A stretch of DNA of 64,000 nucleotides from Caprella mutica (lineage: Eukaryota > Arthropoda > Malacostraca > Amphipoda > Caprellidae): the NCBI GenBank assembly GCA_947561585.1, contig CANNZV010001876.1, positions 1 to 64,000 on the forward strand. The letters run 5' to 3'. Shown here one piece after another: positions 36,300 through 48,000 of the stretch. The notes beneath the pieces were generated by a model. The model made no database searches and had not been told where the DNA came from. It saw only the letters and a program-made list of their open reading frames with translations. The position numbers and the translations under genes are program-made. How positions within the stretch are numbered: the first letter of the stretch is position 1; each line of letters starts with the position of its first letter.

Positions 36300-38415
36300 T
36301 GCATAAAGAACTTGCAATTTAATAGCATACTTAACAAAATATTTTTTTAAAATTTATTCATTTGCCTGAAAAGTTCCGTCCTAAAAATGTATTTTCTATT
36401 ATTATTAATCTCATTTAATATATAAAGAGATCATATGAACTAATATATTCTATAATGCTACAATGCAAAAATTGCCGTTGCTTCATAGGTTCATATATTA
36501 TTCATAGCTTTGTAATATATTTAAAACTATTTTATATATAAATATAAGATAGAACTTCTCTTTTTTTATCATCACATTTATTATTACATTTCTATATTCT
36601 TGTTTCTTTTTTTAATATAATTCACCATTTCAAAATATAATATTGGTTGGTCAAATTATTCATATTCAACAATTAATCATTTTTTTCGAAGAAAAAAAAA
36701 TGTCTGAAGAATCGCTCAATTAATTTTCGAATTAATTCAAAAAATTCCCAATTAATCATTGATTCCTATATCTGTTTAAAATTATATATAACAACTTTAG
36801 GTTATTATTATCCGTAGACTATGTGAACGCAGTACAATTTCTCAATTCATTTTTAACATTACGACACTTACCATCAGGGATGCAAAAAACATACAAACAC
36901 AGTAACTGTAGCGATATCTCTAAAGTGGAAGTAATCTTCATCGAGACGTATTGTTGCATATTGGGATTATATTCCAAAGAAAGATTTGAAACGTTAATAA
37001 ATCCCTCAGCTAGGGGAGGAGCTGTACGCGACTTGCCTCGTATCTCGATGTTATTTTTATGGACTTTTCAATTTGGTTACATTCTGTCGAATGTTTCACA
37101 GAGATCTGTAGGATGTTTGACTAATGGATATAGCATGCATAACTGAAGTGCTGGGCCTTTTATTCATGTGCTACAGAGTTAAATAATAGGAAGAGAAACA
37201 GGCTATACCGTACTCTGAAGCTATGGCCAAAATATGAACAGTAATGCGGATAATATGTTTGTATTCAAATAGATTAAGCATTGAGATGAGTTAAATAGCA
37301 AGTAAATTTATATGTCAAAAGAAGTAATTAGTATGCATTGAAGAGAAATCAAAATATTCGTAGAAAAACAATAAATAATTACTAAATAATTCTTTTTTTT
37401 TATAAATGAGCAAAAACTTATACTTTACTTGAGTCAAAATATTAAATACACTACCTATATAAAGTTAGCTTCATATTTGATATGAGTTTTGCCCAAAAAT
37501 TAGTTTTTAATAATAAAAGTGCTTGAATCCATGCATAAATTTTCATTTATACTCTTATTCAATAAATATTTCCATTTTCATAACAAGAGGATGTTATATA
37601 TGATAATAACAATTCAGATTTAGTTTAACAAACTGTATTCACTATATATAAGAGTAGAGTTAATATCCGATTGGATGGCGGCAAGTTGTTTTTCCCTGCA
37701 TATTGGATAGGAGTAGTGCCTGCCTCTTGAGGGGTAATGGACTAGAAGAAATGAATCTCTCGCGGTGAAGTTAGCCTCTATCCGATGGTCAGGAGATAAC
37801 GCTTTGTTTTATTTTCCGTGGTGATTAAATGTATTATACTCAGCGATTAAATGATAGTGTGAACGGTCTATATAAACATTAATATTATTAATATTGAATT
37901 GGTGTGGCGATGTGTATTTTCTATATTGATAAGTAATTCGGTTTTAAATCAATTAATATGTTCACTACAGTTGGTCAAAAGCAGTCTAGCCTAACTGACT
38001 TTTCCAAAATTAAAAGTTTTTGTTAATGTTTCTGGATGACATGTCCGACGATAGCGAGAGGAGCTGAGCATCTCTGTGTGTACCTATTGATATTGTCTGT
38101 ATGATAAAAACAGTGCTATAATTGTAGTTCACATCGTCACCATTTAATTCGGGTGTATGATATTGACAGCGGTATATACTATAGGTTTATCAGTAATTAA
38201 CATAATGGTACAAATGTGTACCAATACGTAGTCAACGTATTAAATGATTTAATCTATTGGATTTTTAGCCAATTTATAATGGAATATTTGAAAGTTAACT
38301 GAATTTTTTGGTTTTGTTTTCTTCTAATCGAAAACCAACAACGATTATCCTTGGTAAGTTAATAAGCAAATCAATCAAAATCAATCAGACCAATTTGAGA
38401 ATGTTGAATCTGACA
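36300..38415. other. AT-rich unique DNA, nothing firmly recognised
   Basis: Includes a 107-codon plus-strand frame at 36823-37146 and a more complex block at about 37660-37830. Neither shows a known domain, splice signals or repeat structure. Confidence 0.5.
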
Positions 38416-38419
38416 AGTG

Positions 38420-38490
38420 CCCAGGTAGCAATGATTCTCGGCCCAATGTTGCCCCAATGTTGTCCCAATAAACATCGCTTCTTGGCTGGG
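38420..38490. mobile_element. 71-bp CCCAGG-ended miniature element
   Basis: Begins CCCAGGTAGCAATGATTCTC and ends CATCGCTTCTTGGCTGGG. The core holds two CCCAATGTTG units, the same word that is amplified into the 31813-32109 array. The ends are imperfect inverted repeats (CCCAG, GCAATG/GCGATG). No target duplication is evident. Confidence 0.6.
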
Positions 38491-39045
38491 AGAGATATTA
38501 AATATTACTGATGTCGCTTTTTTTAATGTTGATGTTAACTCTTTTGATTATTCATCGTCACACATCTAGCAATATTTACACAACGATGAAATTAAGAATT
38601 GAATCTATCATCTTGACAATATTCGATTTCTTCATTCGTTCACGTCTTATTATAATCTCTGAGATGTACTAATATTAATTAATATTATTATCACTCTCTG
38701 TTTTCTTCAGAAACTTTAATAAATTATATTCCAATGTTGGCATTTTTTAAGTTCAAAAGACCCAAGTTTCCAGATAATAAATATGATGAAAGATTCTTTA
38801 ACACTGAAACATACTATATAAATTTTTACATAAAATGTTATCGATTTTCGTAATCAATTTCTCCTACTATGAACGAGTGTTAGTCAGGTTATTATATCGT
38901 TTAATTCGGTAGGACATGATAGGGTGACTATAATCGCCAGATGAGAGAGGGAATTAAATAGCTTAACTACAGAGCTTATATCGTAATTTTACACATAGAC
39001 AGCTGGGGAGATAAAACAACACTTTATAACTCAACAATTAGGGAA

Positions 39046-39293
39046 TAAACTAGATGACCTGCACTCGTAGAACGCATACATTCGCCATCGCTTATAAATG
39101 ACATTGACCATCCAATGATCCATGGGTTAGAAATGACCTTGACCTTTGACCCGTTCACTCCCAAAATCTAATAAACTGGTTCCTGGATAAAGACCAATCG
39201 TCCCACAAAATTTCAGGCAGTTTGGTTGGATAATTTTTGAGTTATGCGAATAGCAAGATTATAAATAAATGCCGCCTAAAATATAACCTTACG
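39046..39293 (+). repeat. Dispersed repeat with TGACCTTTGACC (copy 1)
   Basis: Starts ACTAGATGACCTGCACTCG, continues through TGACCTTGACCTTTGACCC (39134-39152) and CGTCCCACAAAATTTC, and ends near GGTTGGATAATTTTTGAGTT. The reverse complement of 50346-50620 has the same order of blocks, so this is a dispersed family. Similar TGACCTTTGACC/AAGTTTCA repeats are familiar from other invertebrate genomes; I infer no function. Confidence 0.7.
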
Positions 39294-39299
39294 CAATCT

Positions 39300-39720
39300 G
39301 CGAAGGAAACTACCATTTCATTCACTCAAACACTCCATTCAATACATAAATCATGAATGGATGAAGCAAATTGAATGAAGAACTTTTACATCAGTTATTA
39401 ATTCACGTGAATGCTTGCATGATAACTTCGATCCTTTGCTCAATCAACTTGTCATAAAACTTATTGAAGAATGAATACAATATTCAATGTATTGCAGATA
39501 CAGTAATTGCAGAACTCAATAATGGATGAAAGAGTGTCCATCCATGTAAGCTTTCATCACTTGTAACTTTTAACCTCCTATGAATATGGAATAGCATTTA
39601 GTGATGACAATCTTCATGTCATCAATAATGTGTCAACCGATAATATCGAGATTATTATTAATCGTACATGCAGTTGATAATCAAATTATTAGAATATAAT
39701 TAATTAGGTTATCGAGGTTT
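39300..39720. other. Unique DNA rich in CATTCA/TGAATG words
   Basis: Several loose inverted words (CATTCACTC, GAATGGATGAA, CATCCATG) occur but do not form a clean stem or array. No coding frame. Confidence 0.4.
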
Positions 39721-39723
39721 GTA

Positions 39724-40661
39724 CAGTATGGGCCACAAAATTCTTTCCGCTTTTTCGAATACTTGTAAATCGTTAGCCAATGTACAAAAAAACTGTATCT
39801 TGGTCTCTTTTTCTCCGCCTCTTATTGTACTATTAGCTGGTTTAAACATTTTTGAACTGATGGACATAGTTTACGAACAGGTAAGCAAAGAGTGAGGGTG
39901 ATCATTTTTGTCCTTGTGCAAAGATTATTCTTTAATGCAGGGTGCTTGCACTTCTTCCTTGGAAACTATATGGAAATTGAACAACTTCAGTGAAATTTTG
40001 ATCTCATCGAAGTTTTCACTCTCAATATTCATTCTTCGCTTGTTCATTGCATGGTTAAGATCCGCTTCACACTTGCATTTTTAACCCCGCGGAAAAAAGC
40101 TCTTCCTAAAATGTGTTTACAATAGCGTTTTTTTTTATCGCTGATGGAAAAATCACATTAATTTTTTACCTCAGCGATAAAAAAACGCAAGTGTGAACAC
40201 ATTTTTGAGAAGAGCTTTTTTCCGCGGTGTTAAAAATTCAAGTGTGCAGCGGGCCTTAACCATGCAATGAACAAGCGAAGAATGAATATTCAGTGTGAAA
40301 ACTTCAATGAGATCAAAATTTCACTGAAGTTGTTCAATTTCAAAACAGTTTCCAAGGAAGAAGTGCAAGCACCCTGTATTAAAATGTCTACCATTATATT
40401 TTTGTCCTTCTATTCACTGCCTTTTAGTAAGTAAAATCACAGAGTTAGCTCTAAGAATAACCTTCGCGCAAAGACAAATATAATCACCCTCACTCTTTGC
40501 TTACCTGTTCTTAAACTATGTCTATCAGTTCAAAATTGTTTTTATCTGTTTATAGTACAATAAGGGGCGGGGAAAAAGAGACCAAGACACAGTTTTTTTG
40601 TACATTGGCTAACGATTTACAAGTATTTGAAAAAGCGGAAACATTTTTGTGGCCCATACTG
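39724..40661. mobile_element. Tc1/mariner-like foldback element, 938 bp
   Basis: Ends CAGTATGGGCCACAAAA... and ...GTGGCCCATACTG, flanked by TA (39722-39723, 40662-40663). Almost the whole length is an inverted repeat, with arms of about 330-370 bp that include CTTGGTCTCTTTTTC, GCAAAGAGTGAGGGTGAT and TGCTTGCACTTCTTCC blocks. A 198-bp Harbinger-like MITE sits at its centre. No transposase is present. The 74-codon frame at 40518 is part of the arm. Confidence 0.82.
40058..40255. mobile_element. PIF/Harbinger-like MITE, 198 bp, nested at palindrome centre
   Basis: Flanked by TTA (40055-40057, 40256-40258). Inverted ends AGATCCGCTTCACACTTGC and GGCCCGCTGCACACTTGAA (as read inward), followed by paired CGCGGAAAAAAGCTCTTC and ATCGCTGA blocks. 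The TTA (TWA) duplication and G/C-rich CCCSTTCACACTTGCG ends fit Harbinger MITEs. Removing it restores CATGGTTAACCATG at the exact dyad of the host element. Confidence 0.8.
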
Positions 40662-40791
40662 TATAATTTTAGAACGATCTTTGAGTTTTATTTAATGGGT
40701 ACACTGCTTCGTGCCAATAATATCAATACACTGCATACATAATAAAATTGATATCTCCATAAAAATATTAGGTCTCTGATGCACTTAGTTG

Positions 40792-40971
40792 CACTCACAG
40801 TAGTCGGTAAATGGGTGTTAAAAAGGATCATGCTATATAAATCACACAGGTATTTCTAGAGGATTGCTATAGGATCGACATAGATGAATGTTTAACACAC
40901 AAAAATTGATACAGAGTGGGTATTAACCCATCGTAAATTGTTAATGCAAACTTTTCGAGTACTATGAGTGT
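40792..40971. mobile_element. Inverted-repeat element, CACTCACAGTACTCG family (copy 1)
   Basis: Ends CACTCACAGTAGTCGGTAAA and complement of TTTTCGAGTACTATGAGTGT. A second copy lies at 44231-44319. The interior contains AGAGTGGGTATTAACCC, a word also seen inverted near 60500. Superfamily not resolved. Confidence 0.55.
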
Positions 40972-41047
40972 CAAATAATTGAGTTGGTAATTGATTTAAT
41001 TATTGTGAATAATTGGTTGGTTATACACAGTGTAATTATAAGAAAGA

Positions 41048-41468
41048 AAGTACGGCAGACAGTAAGCAGTTACAATGTAGTTGTAAGAAGAATAAGCTAT
41101 ATAAAGTACGGCAGACAGTAAGCAGTTACAATGTAGTTGTAAGAAGTATAAGCTATATAAAGTACGGCAGACAGTAAGCAGTTACAATGTAGTTGTAAGA
41201 AGTATAAGCTATATAAAGTACGGCAGACAGTAAGCACTTACAATGTAGTTGTAAGAAGTATAAGCTATATAAAGTACGGCAGACAGTAAGCAGTTAAAAT
41301 GTAGTTGTAAGAAGTATAAGCTATATAAAGTACGGCAGACAGTAAGCAGTTACAATGTAGTTGTAAGAAGTATAAGCTATATAAAGTACGGCAGACAGCA
41401 AGCAGTTACAATGTAGTTGTAAGAAGTATAAGCTATATAAAGTACGGCAGACAGCAAGCAGTTACAAT
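41048..41468. repeat. 56-bp minisatellite, about 7.5 units
   Basis: Units contain TACGGCAGACAGTAAGCAGT, TACAATGTAGTTGTAAGAAG and TATAAGCTATATAAAG. The period is measured from TACGGCAG at 41051 and 41107. Units are almost identical (CAGTAAG to CAGCAAG in the last two). Confidence 0.95.
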
Positions 41469-41700
41469 TACTATTCCCCGTAAAGCCCACGATTCATTTC
41501 CAGATCTAATAAGGCCATTCAATTGAATAAAAGCCCCGCTATCGCTTTTTCACTGCCATTATCCTAGATTTAAGGCGCTATAATTCTCTAAAATAACTTT
41601 TAAGGCTATTATTGTTTTATATCTGAATAATGGAGCTTTATTAAGCTCTGAATCACCTCCACAGATTCTTGATTAAACTTCGAAACAAATATTTATGTCA
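41469..41700. other. Complex TAAT-containing block, possible conserved noncoding DNA
   Basis: GGCCATTCAATTGAATAAAA, CCCGCTATCGC and repeated AATAATGGAGC/TTAAGCTC words give higher complexity than the flanks. There is no coding frame. Candidate regulatory sequence by composition only. Confidence 0.2.
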
Positions 41701-42668
41701 CATTGAATAGTTCACATATTTTCATGAAGGATTATTTTTATTAGCCTCTTATATAAGAGTGTACTTCTATTTTGTTCGTTTTAATCATTATAATAACTAG
41801 GTAGCTATATATTCTCAGCAGTATTTATTATTTTGATATATATATGAGTTTTATATCTATTTCATGTTCAATTATATACGCTTATATTTAAGACAATATA
41901 TTCAATGGTTATAGTATGACACAGATTTTTAATTAAATATGTCGTTAAACTCTATTAGTATAATATATATATAATCTTTAAATGATTTCACCTATTGTCA
42001 TATATATTATTATTTGCACAATAAGCCGTAGAATTCTGAGCTGCAACTGTAGATAAGGAAAATCCAATTTATATTACAGGGTTTGGTTTACAATTCGCTG
42101 TAGCTATCAATAATCAGGAGAAATAAGGTTACCATTTTTATTATTAGGGACATTTTTCTACGTGGATTCGGCTGAATATATAAAAAATAAATAGTCTAAT
42201 AAATAGTTATCTTGTTTGTTTAAAAAGACTATCTATTTCATTTATAACAAGACATTATCTATAGTTATCTAAAAAAGGATTTTAATCAACACTCGTCCAT
42301 AGCTATGGTGCCTCTATTGAGGTTTGATAGGGTTCTTCACATCATTTTCCATTGATTTGTCATAACTTCCTTCATGGATATCACTGCCCAGGTCACGTCA
42401 ATGGATAATTTAAAGCTTATAATACATTTCGTCACGGAAGACTCATTCTTCATTCATGCAATTATACTCATGACAGCTTGGAGTTTTAAAGATTAAGAAA
42501 TAATTTATTACATTATAAAATTCTTATTCCTTCACTTGACGCAAGGTTTTAGCAAAGGAAGATTTTAGAAATTTAGTGTTAGGAGGATTTTCATTATTTT
42601 ATTCCTGTTTTTCTGTCTTATCCAGATTAAAATTATTATAGCGAATATATAATCAGAGTATATTTATT
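41701..42668. other. AT-rich unique DNA
   Basis: No array or coding frame. A slightly more complex stretch at 42290-42490 is the only notable part. Confidence 0.5.
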
Positions 42669-42676
42669 GATATAAT

Positions 42677-42850
42677 TAAGGTTGTGACAATATGCGTTTA
42701 GAATCATAGATCCTGAAAATATTATAGACGGAGAGAATTAAAGAGTATTGAATGATTCTACACCAGAGGTATATAGTATTCGATACCATTTCATTTCGTC
42801 TGTGATATTCTTAAGATCTATGATTTTAAATGCATATTGTCACAACCCTA
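42677..42850. mobile_element. hAT MITE GGTTGTGACAATATG family, copy 1 (174 bp)
   Basis: Ends TAAGGTTGTGACAATATGCG and complement of GCATATTGTCACAACCCTA. Flanked by GATATAAT on both sides (42669-42676, 42851-42858), an exact 8-bp duplication. Inner arms pair through AATCATAGATC/GATCTATGATT. No coding sequence. Confidence 0.88.
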
Positions 42851-42859
42851 GATATAATA

Positions 42860-44225
42860 TATAATCCATAGTTTAGTATAGTTATACATTATACAATATA
42901 TATATGAGCTTTTAAAGTAGATTCTATATATTTTGAAAATCCAGCTACCATTCAGTCTAGTTTTAATAGTAAAATATCATCTTTTTTAAACAAACCAAAA
43001 AATACAATGACTCCAATTTAATATATTTAACTAATAAATGACTTCAACTAGTTACAATCTCTGACACAAATAAAGTATTTAAGTGCCGAATCACTCTTTA
43101 ACTTTTCAGTGTGTACATCATAACGGTGAATGGAGAGTCTCTTATTCCTTATACAGTTGAAGTTCCTAGATTTTGTTTGAAGAATCTAACGTTAACTCAA
43201 TTATAACTTTGCTTTGAAAACGAATAATAAGCGAGAGGATGTAAATAAAGTGTTTGGTATTGAATAATAGAATTATTAATATACTATGAGTAAAGTTACA
43301 GATTGTGTTATTTTAAAAATTGAAAATTTTAAGTTAAAAAATTTCTTGGATTGTTTTAGTTGATAAAAATGAATGTATTGTTTACCAATTGATGCTGATA
43401 ATTATTTTAAAATATAATTAAAATACTTGATATTTACATTTTGAAGTTAAAATTATGTTTGATTATCACTTCACCAGAGAGAAATTTTTAATTGGGTTAT
43501 GTGAGATAAAACTGGGTTTTATTTTTCTATGATTATTATATAATACTCTTTCTGGATAATAATAATATATGCATAATATCATACTGAATTAATTATTTTA
43601 TTTATTATTAATGATATTAATAATAATTATTTTATTTATTATTATTAAAATTAGTATTAATTATTCTATTATCAATTAATATATATTGCAATCGAAAGTT
43701 AGATGATTCAATTATATTTTAATATTTGTAAGTATAAAAATGCCCCAAACTATTAATATTTCGAGGCTTGACAGCTCGATCGACAAAAAGGCTTCCGCTG
43801 CACGGCATCAACTCACGACTCTCAGTTTGCCGAAAGATTCCAATGATTCGAATGGTTTCGGGTGCCTGTTTGCTCACTGAATCTCAGTAATGCTTAGACA
43901 AACTTACATTAGCACTTGCATGTGTTCTAGTCCCAGAGAACATACGGGAATATTCGCTGAGCCTATGTTCGTACGAGAGAGTAAAATTTACTAAAGCATA
44001 TGACTTTTGATAGATTGTTTAAATTCTTTTTTCTAGTTTGTATTTATAATGTGATCTTTATAAATTAATTGCTGCAATAAATATATATGTCAGTAAATTT
44101 AGGATACGGATTATACCGCTAATTTTTTTTAAGTTTGGATTAGAGTATGAGTGTTGAACAAGAAATATATTTATAGTTTCCAATTGCTATGTGTTTGATT
44201 ATATACTAGTGTGAGCTTTCGATGA
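42860..44225. other. AT-rich unique DNA with one more complex block
   Basis: A more G/C-containing stretch at about 43760-43990 (TTGACAGCTCGATCGAC, CGTACGAGAGAG) has no open frame or repeat partner. The rest is AT-rich filler. Confidence 0.45.
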
Positions 44226-44230
44226 TCAGA

Positions 44231-44319
44231 CACTCACAGTACTCGGGAAGTTGGTGTTACGTAGATGAACCAAACTGATTCTAACATTCTTCTTACCCAC
44301 TTTTCGAGTACTGAGAGTC
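44231..44319. mobile_element. Inverted-repeat element, CACTCACAGTACTCG family (copy 2)
   Basis: CACTCACAGTACTCGGGAAG faces CTTTTCGAGTACTGAGAGTC. It is about half the length of copy 1 (40792-40971), consistent with an internal deletion. Confidence 0.55.
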
Positions 44320-44670
44320 TATAGGTAAGTGTTCAAGTACTATGGACATAACTACACATCTCAATTGCATCAATAAATTTATTTTCAAATCTCTCCTCCT
44401 GCAATAACTGGAGTCGTTTGTTTCTCCAGTCTCCTATGGAAGAAACAGATAAGCCGGAGAACTAAATTGATTTGTCTCTTCAATATCAATAGAAATCAGG
44501 AAGTTCAAAGAAGTTTCCAGCCCTACAAATAGTCTTGAGAAATAACACTGTCGAAGCTGTTCGAATTTGTCACGGTCAACTCATGAAACTTCTTTCTTTC
44601 TCCCCATTTGAAGTTCTATAGGTTCTGGAAATGAAACTGTACCTAGTAAATTACGATCATCTGTTACAGC

Positions 44671-44830
44671 ATATTGCAATATCTTTTGTAAAGAATTATG
44701 TTTTTTTAAAGATTATAGTAATTAGATGCATGGAAACAATGAATTACGAAATATTGCAATATCTTTTGTAAAGAATTATGTTTTTTTTTAAATTATAATA
44801 ATTGCATGCATGTAAATAGAGAATTAGAAA
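44671..44830. repeat. 80-bp tandem duplication
   Basis: ATATTGCAATATCTTTTGTA and the following AAGAATTATGTTTTTT recur at an offset of 80 bp (44671 and 44751). The second halves have diverged (ATTAGATGCATG against ATTGCATGCATG). Confidence 0.85.
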
Positions 44831-44915
44831 AATTGAGACATAATATCACATTCAAAAAATTTTCGTCAATAACTCTTATGGACCTTTTAACCGCAAAAAA
44901 TACATCACTAATGAG

Positions 44916-45094
44916 TAGGGTTGTGACAGTATGCGTTTAAAATCATAAATTTTAAGAATATCATAGACGAAATGAAATGATATGGTATCGAATACTATAT
45001 ACCGCTGGTTTAGAACAATTAAATAGTCTTTAATTCAATCCGTTTATATTATTTTCAGGATCTACGATTTTAAACACATATTGTCACAACCCTT
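44916..45094. mobile_element. hAT MITE GGTTGTGACAATATG family, copy 2 (179 bp)
   Basis: Ends TAGGGTTGTGACAGTATGCG and complement of ACATATTGTCACAACCCTT. Exact 8-bp duplication CTAATGAG on both sides (44908-44915, 45095-45102). Same internal layout as copy 1. Confidence 0.9.
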
Positions 45095-45102
45095 CTAATG
45101 AG

Positions 45103-45740
45103 GGATATTCGCTCTTGAGAAAGCCAGCGTTTTGTCGAGGAGAAACTGACTTTAAAAGACTTATGAAAGCCATCATTGTTAAAAATGGTAAGTCAGGCGT
45201 ACGGAATTGTTTACTCACTTTTCTGTGTAATTTTGAAGCGGCAGATAAAATTGCTTCCATTCATGCAAGCTTATAATATGATTGTTAGTTTTGTTGATTC
45301 TGTTGTTAAAAATATAACTTTTTCGTATTAAACTAGACAATTCAATTCAATCAATGCTGTGTTACCAATTATAAGAGATTTATATTATATTTCATTTTTA
45401 TCAGACTGCATGAACTTCAATTATAGAAAATATAATATTTAAAATTAATGCAGATTTGAAATGATGATCAGAGGATATTTTATAAACTAAAGTTTTTTAT
45501 TGATATGTTTGTCAAAAAGTCAATTTATCTGAAAAATATTTTTTCTATAAATTTAACATTAGTTTAAACGGCGGTATACTGTTTAAGTATAAGATTCGAT
45601 ATTATTATCATTCTCCGTGTTCCTTCCTTAGTTAGTTACAGTCCGTATGTAACGCTTTCAAAAATTGGTAACTAATATGAATCATTAAATGTTAACTAGG
45701 ATAATGTATCATATGGAATATAGTAACTATGGTACATGTC
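45103..45740. other. AT-rich unique DNA, nothing recognised
   Basis: No array, transposon end or credible frame. Confidence 0.6.
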
Positions 45741-45750
45741 AAATATAACA

Positions 45751-46240
45751 ATAAATACCCTGTTCTAATTTACCAATAAATTTCTTATTCAAATTTACCA
45801 ATAAATTTCATATTCTAATATACCAATAAATTCCATGTTCTAATTTACCAATAAATTCCATGTTCTAATTTACCAATAAATTCCATGTTCTAATTTACCA
45901 ATAAATTCCATGTTCTAATTTACCAATAAATTCCATGTTCTAATTTACCAATAAATTCCCTGTTCTAATTTACAAATAAATTCAATGTTCTAATTTACCA
46001 ATAAATTCCATTTTCTAATTTACCAATAAATTCAATGTTCTAATTTACCAATAAATTCCATGTTCTAATTTATCCAATAAATTCCATATTCTAATTTATC
46101 CAATAAATTCAATATTCTAATTTACCAATAAATTCCATATTCTAATTTACCAATAAATTCCATATTCTAATCTAAAAATAAATTCCATATTCTAATTTAC
46201 CAATAAATTCCATATTCTAATCTAAAAATAAATTCCATGT
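45751..46240. repeat. 25-bp minisatellite, about 19-20 units
   Basis: Units read AATTTACCAATAAATTCCAT then GTTCT or ATTCT. Occasional one-base insertions (TTATCCAATAAA) and TCTAAAAATAAA variants cluster at the right end. Degeneracy increases toward the edges. Confidence 0.95.
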
Positions 46241-46254
46241 TCCAATTCATCATA

Positions 46255-46560
46255 GCCTCTTCATTCTTCCATCTCAGTTCTCTTTTTCGTACCAGAACCA
46301 TGAGTGCTCCTCTCAAGCACTTTGTTTGGTGTGGGTGTAACGAACGTGCTGCATTCAAATCAGTTCTTTTTCTCTCTTCAGTTCCTAAGAATTAGGTACA
46401 ACACAATCGCAGAGAAATATTAGCTGAGAGAGCTTCCATTTGGAATCTCAGATCGCTTTTGAGCCAAAATGGATTAGGACAATAAGCTGAGGCAAAGAAT
46501 TACATCGCGACTAATTATTTGCTTATTAGGCCAGACAGGCGCTATTCATTGGCAGTCTTG
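46255..46560. other. Complex block, possible conserved noncoding DNA
   Basis: A less AT-skewed stretch containing CGACTAATTATTTGCTTATT then AGGCCAGACAGGCGCT. There are no frames or repeats. The TAATTA-plus-GC mixture resembles developmental enhancers, but this is composition-based inference. Confidence 0.2.
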
Positions 46561-47245
46561 GTAAAAAAAAAAGATAGAAGCTTGTATACATGGTAACAAC
46601 TATTGAAAAGGGTTCACTAATTTCTAATACATTTAGTCTGTGGATTCTAATGAATAAGTATGTAAATTATATCAATTTGTAATTTTTCCTCTAAAATTTC
46701 CCCAAATCATTTTTGAATAATTATTATCTGGTAACAATTTATGGTAGAACCATATTTTGGAAATATTCTAGAATAAACTTCCGTATTTGACCACTAAGAA
46801 TCTCGACTCTTTAGTCAAAAATTAAAAGAAAAACAGTTTCAATCAATACATTAAAATATAATTAAAAGAAATAAAAAGTAGATGTAACTAATATATAATC
46901 ATAATATTGGTTCGCTTGATTGAAATTATTTTTTGACACTGTCAGAAGTGTTTGCATAGATTTGTTTGTTCAATTGAATTATTGATTAAGTTATGATTAC
47001 TATTCGTTGCTTAAATAACTGAACACGCCAATCAAACACTGCGCAGCTGGGAACACGGAACACTTACCATTGTTGTTTAATTCATAGTCGATTTTAGCAT
47101 CATCATAGCATATTTCATTTAATATGAATTATGGACGACTGCAAAGTGTCTAGTCCTTAGTACTTCCGAAATTGAAAATGCAACAGTTATATAAGATGAT
47201 AATATTTTATCTGATATTACTATTTTGCATTTATTTGAAGCGGGG
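46561..47245. other. AT-rich unique DNA
   Basis: Nothing recognised ahead of the retroelement pseudogene. Confidence 0.55.
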
Positions 47246-47249
47246 ATTA

Positions 47250-48000
47250 CAGGCTGATCTCTTGGTGCCAGTCCATGAGTTCAGTCAAAAAGAATGGGAT
47301 ACACCATTGGCTCATTCATTAATGAAGACTCGGTTGGCTAGAACTGATTAGGTAGCAAGAGCACAACTGTTATCCGCATCTCTTAAGGAAACCGGAGTGT
47401 GGTTGAATGCGATTCCCATACTTTCATTAGGTACACAGATTGATCCAGAGGTCCAGAGGGTAGCTATTGCTCTCAGAGTGGGTGCCAGAGTTTGTGAAAC
47501 TCATTCTTCCTTTTGTGATAGTGGAATGAATGTCAGAGAACAGCATGGCCTGTCTTGTTAAGTTCCGTTCTGGGCGTCACCCAAGAATAAATGATGTTGT
47601 AAAACGGGATTTGCAAATAACAGGAGACTCTTCAATGCTTGAGCGTCCTGTGTTTAACAGTGGTGATGGAAAACACCCAGATGGTATTAATGTGTTTCCT
47701 TACATGAATAGAAAGAGTCTGGTTCGGAATTGCACGTGTGTCGACACATTTGCCGAGACACACTTCAATGTTTCCGCGGGTGAGGCTGTATCAACTGCCG
47801 GGTCTGCGAAGAACCGTGAGCGTCAGAACTATGTTTCCTTTGGTGATGCTTAAATTTGCGAGCCAGTTGTTTTAGTGTCCTACTTAATCATTAGATGCAG
47901 GGTTTGACGCCTATTTGAGACAACGAAGTCTGCCTGGTTCCAACAGCGAATGGTTATGTAATCCAGAAAGGGAATGCCTTCAGCATCCTTTCGGTCGCAA
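47250..48000 (+). pseudogene. Decayed retroelement C-terminal region (RT-linked tail)
   Basis: Reading from 47250, one frame (stops at about 47349 and 47560) gives QADLLVPVHEFSQKEWDTPL, later GVWLNAIPILSLG, RVAIALRVGARVCETHSSFC and HGLSC. The next frame, open to 47850, gives GRHPRINDVVKRDL, GDGKHPDGINVFPY and CTCVDTFAETHF. A +1 continuation gives RKGMPSASF near 47980. This order matches the conserved region behind reverse transcriptases in many invertebrate retroelement proteins: a C/H-rich finger, then a K-x-PDG motif resembling a PD-(D/E)xK nuclease core. Stops and frameshifts show it is dead. The RT domain is absent upstream, fitting 5' truncation. I recognise the pattern from memory, with no database check. 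Confidence 0.6.

Noticed and set aside
36823..37146. 107-codon ORF as a gene
   Set aside because: No recognisable domain or family, mixed composition and no supporting signals.
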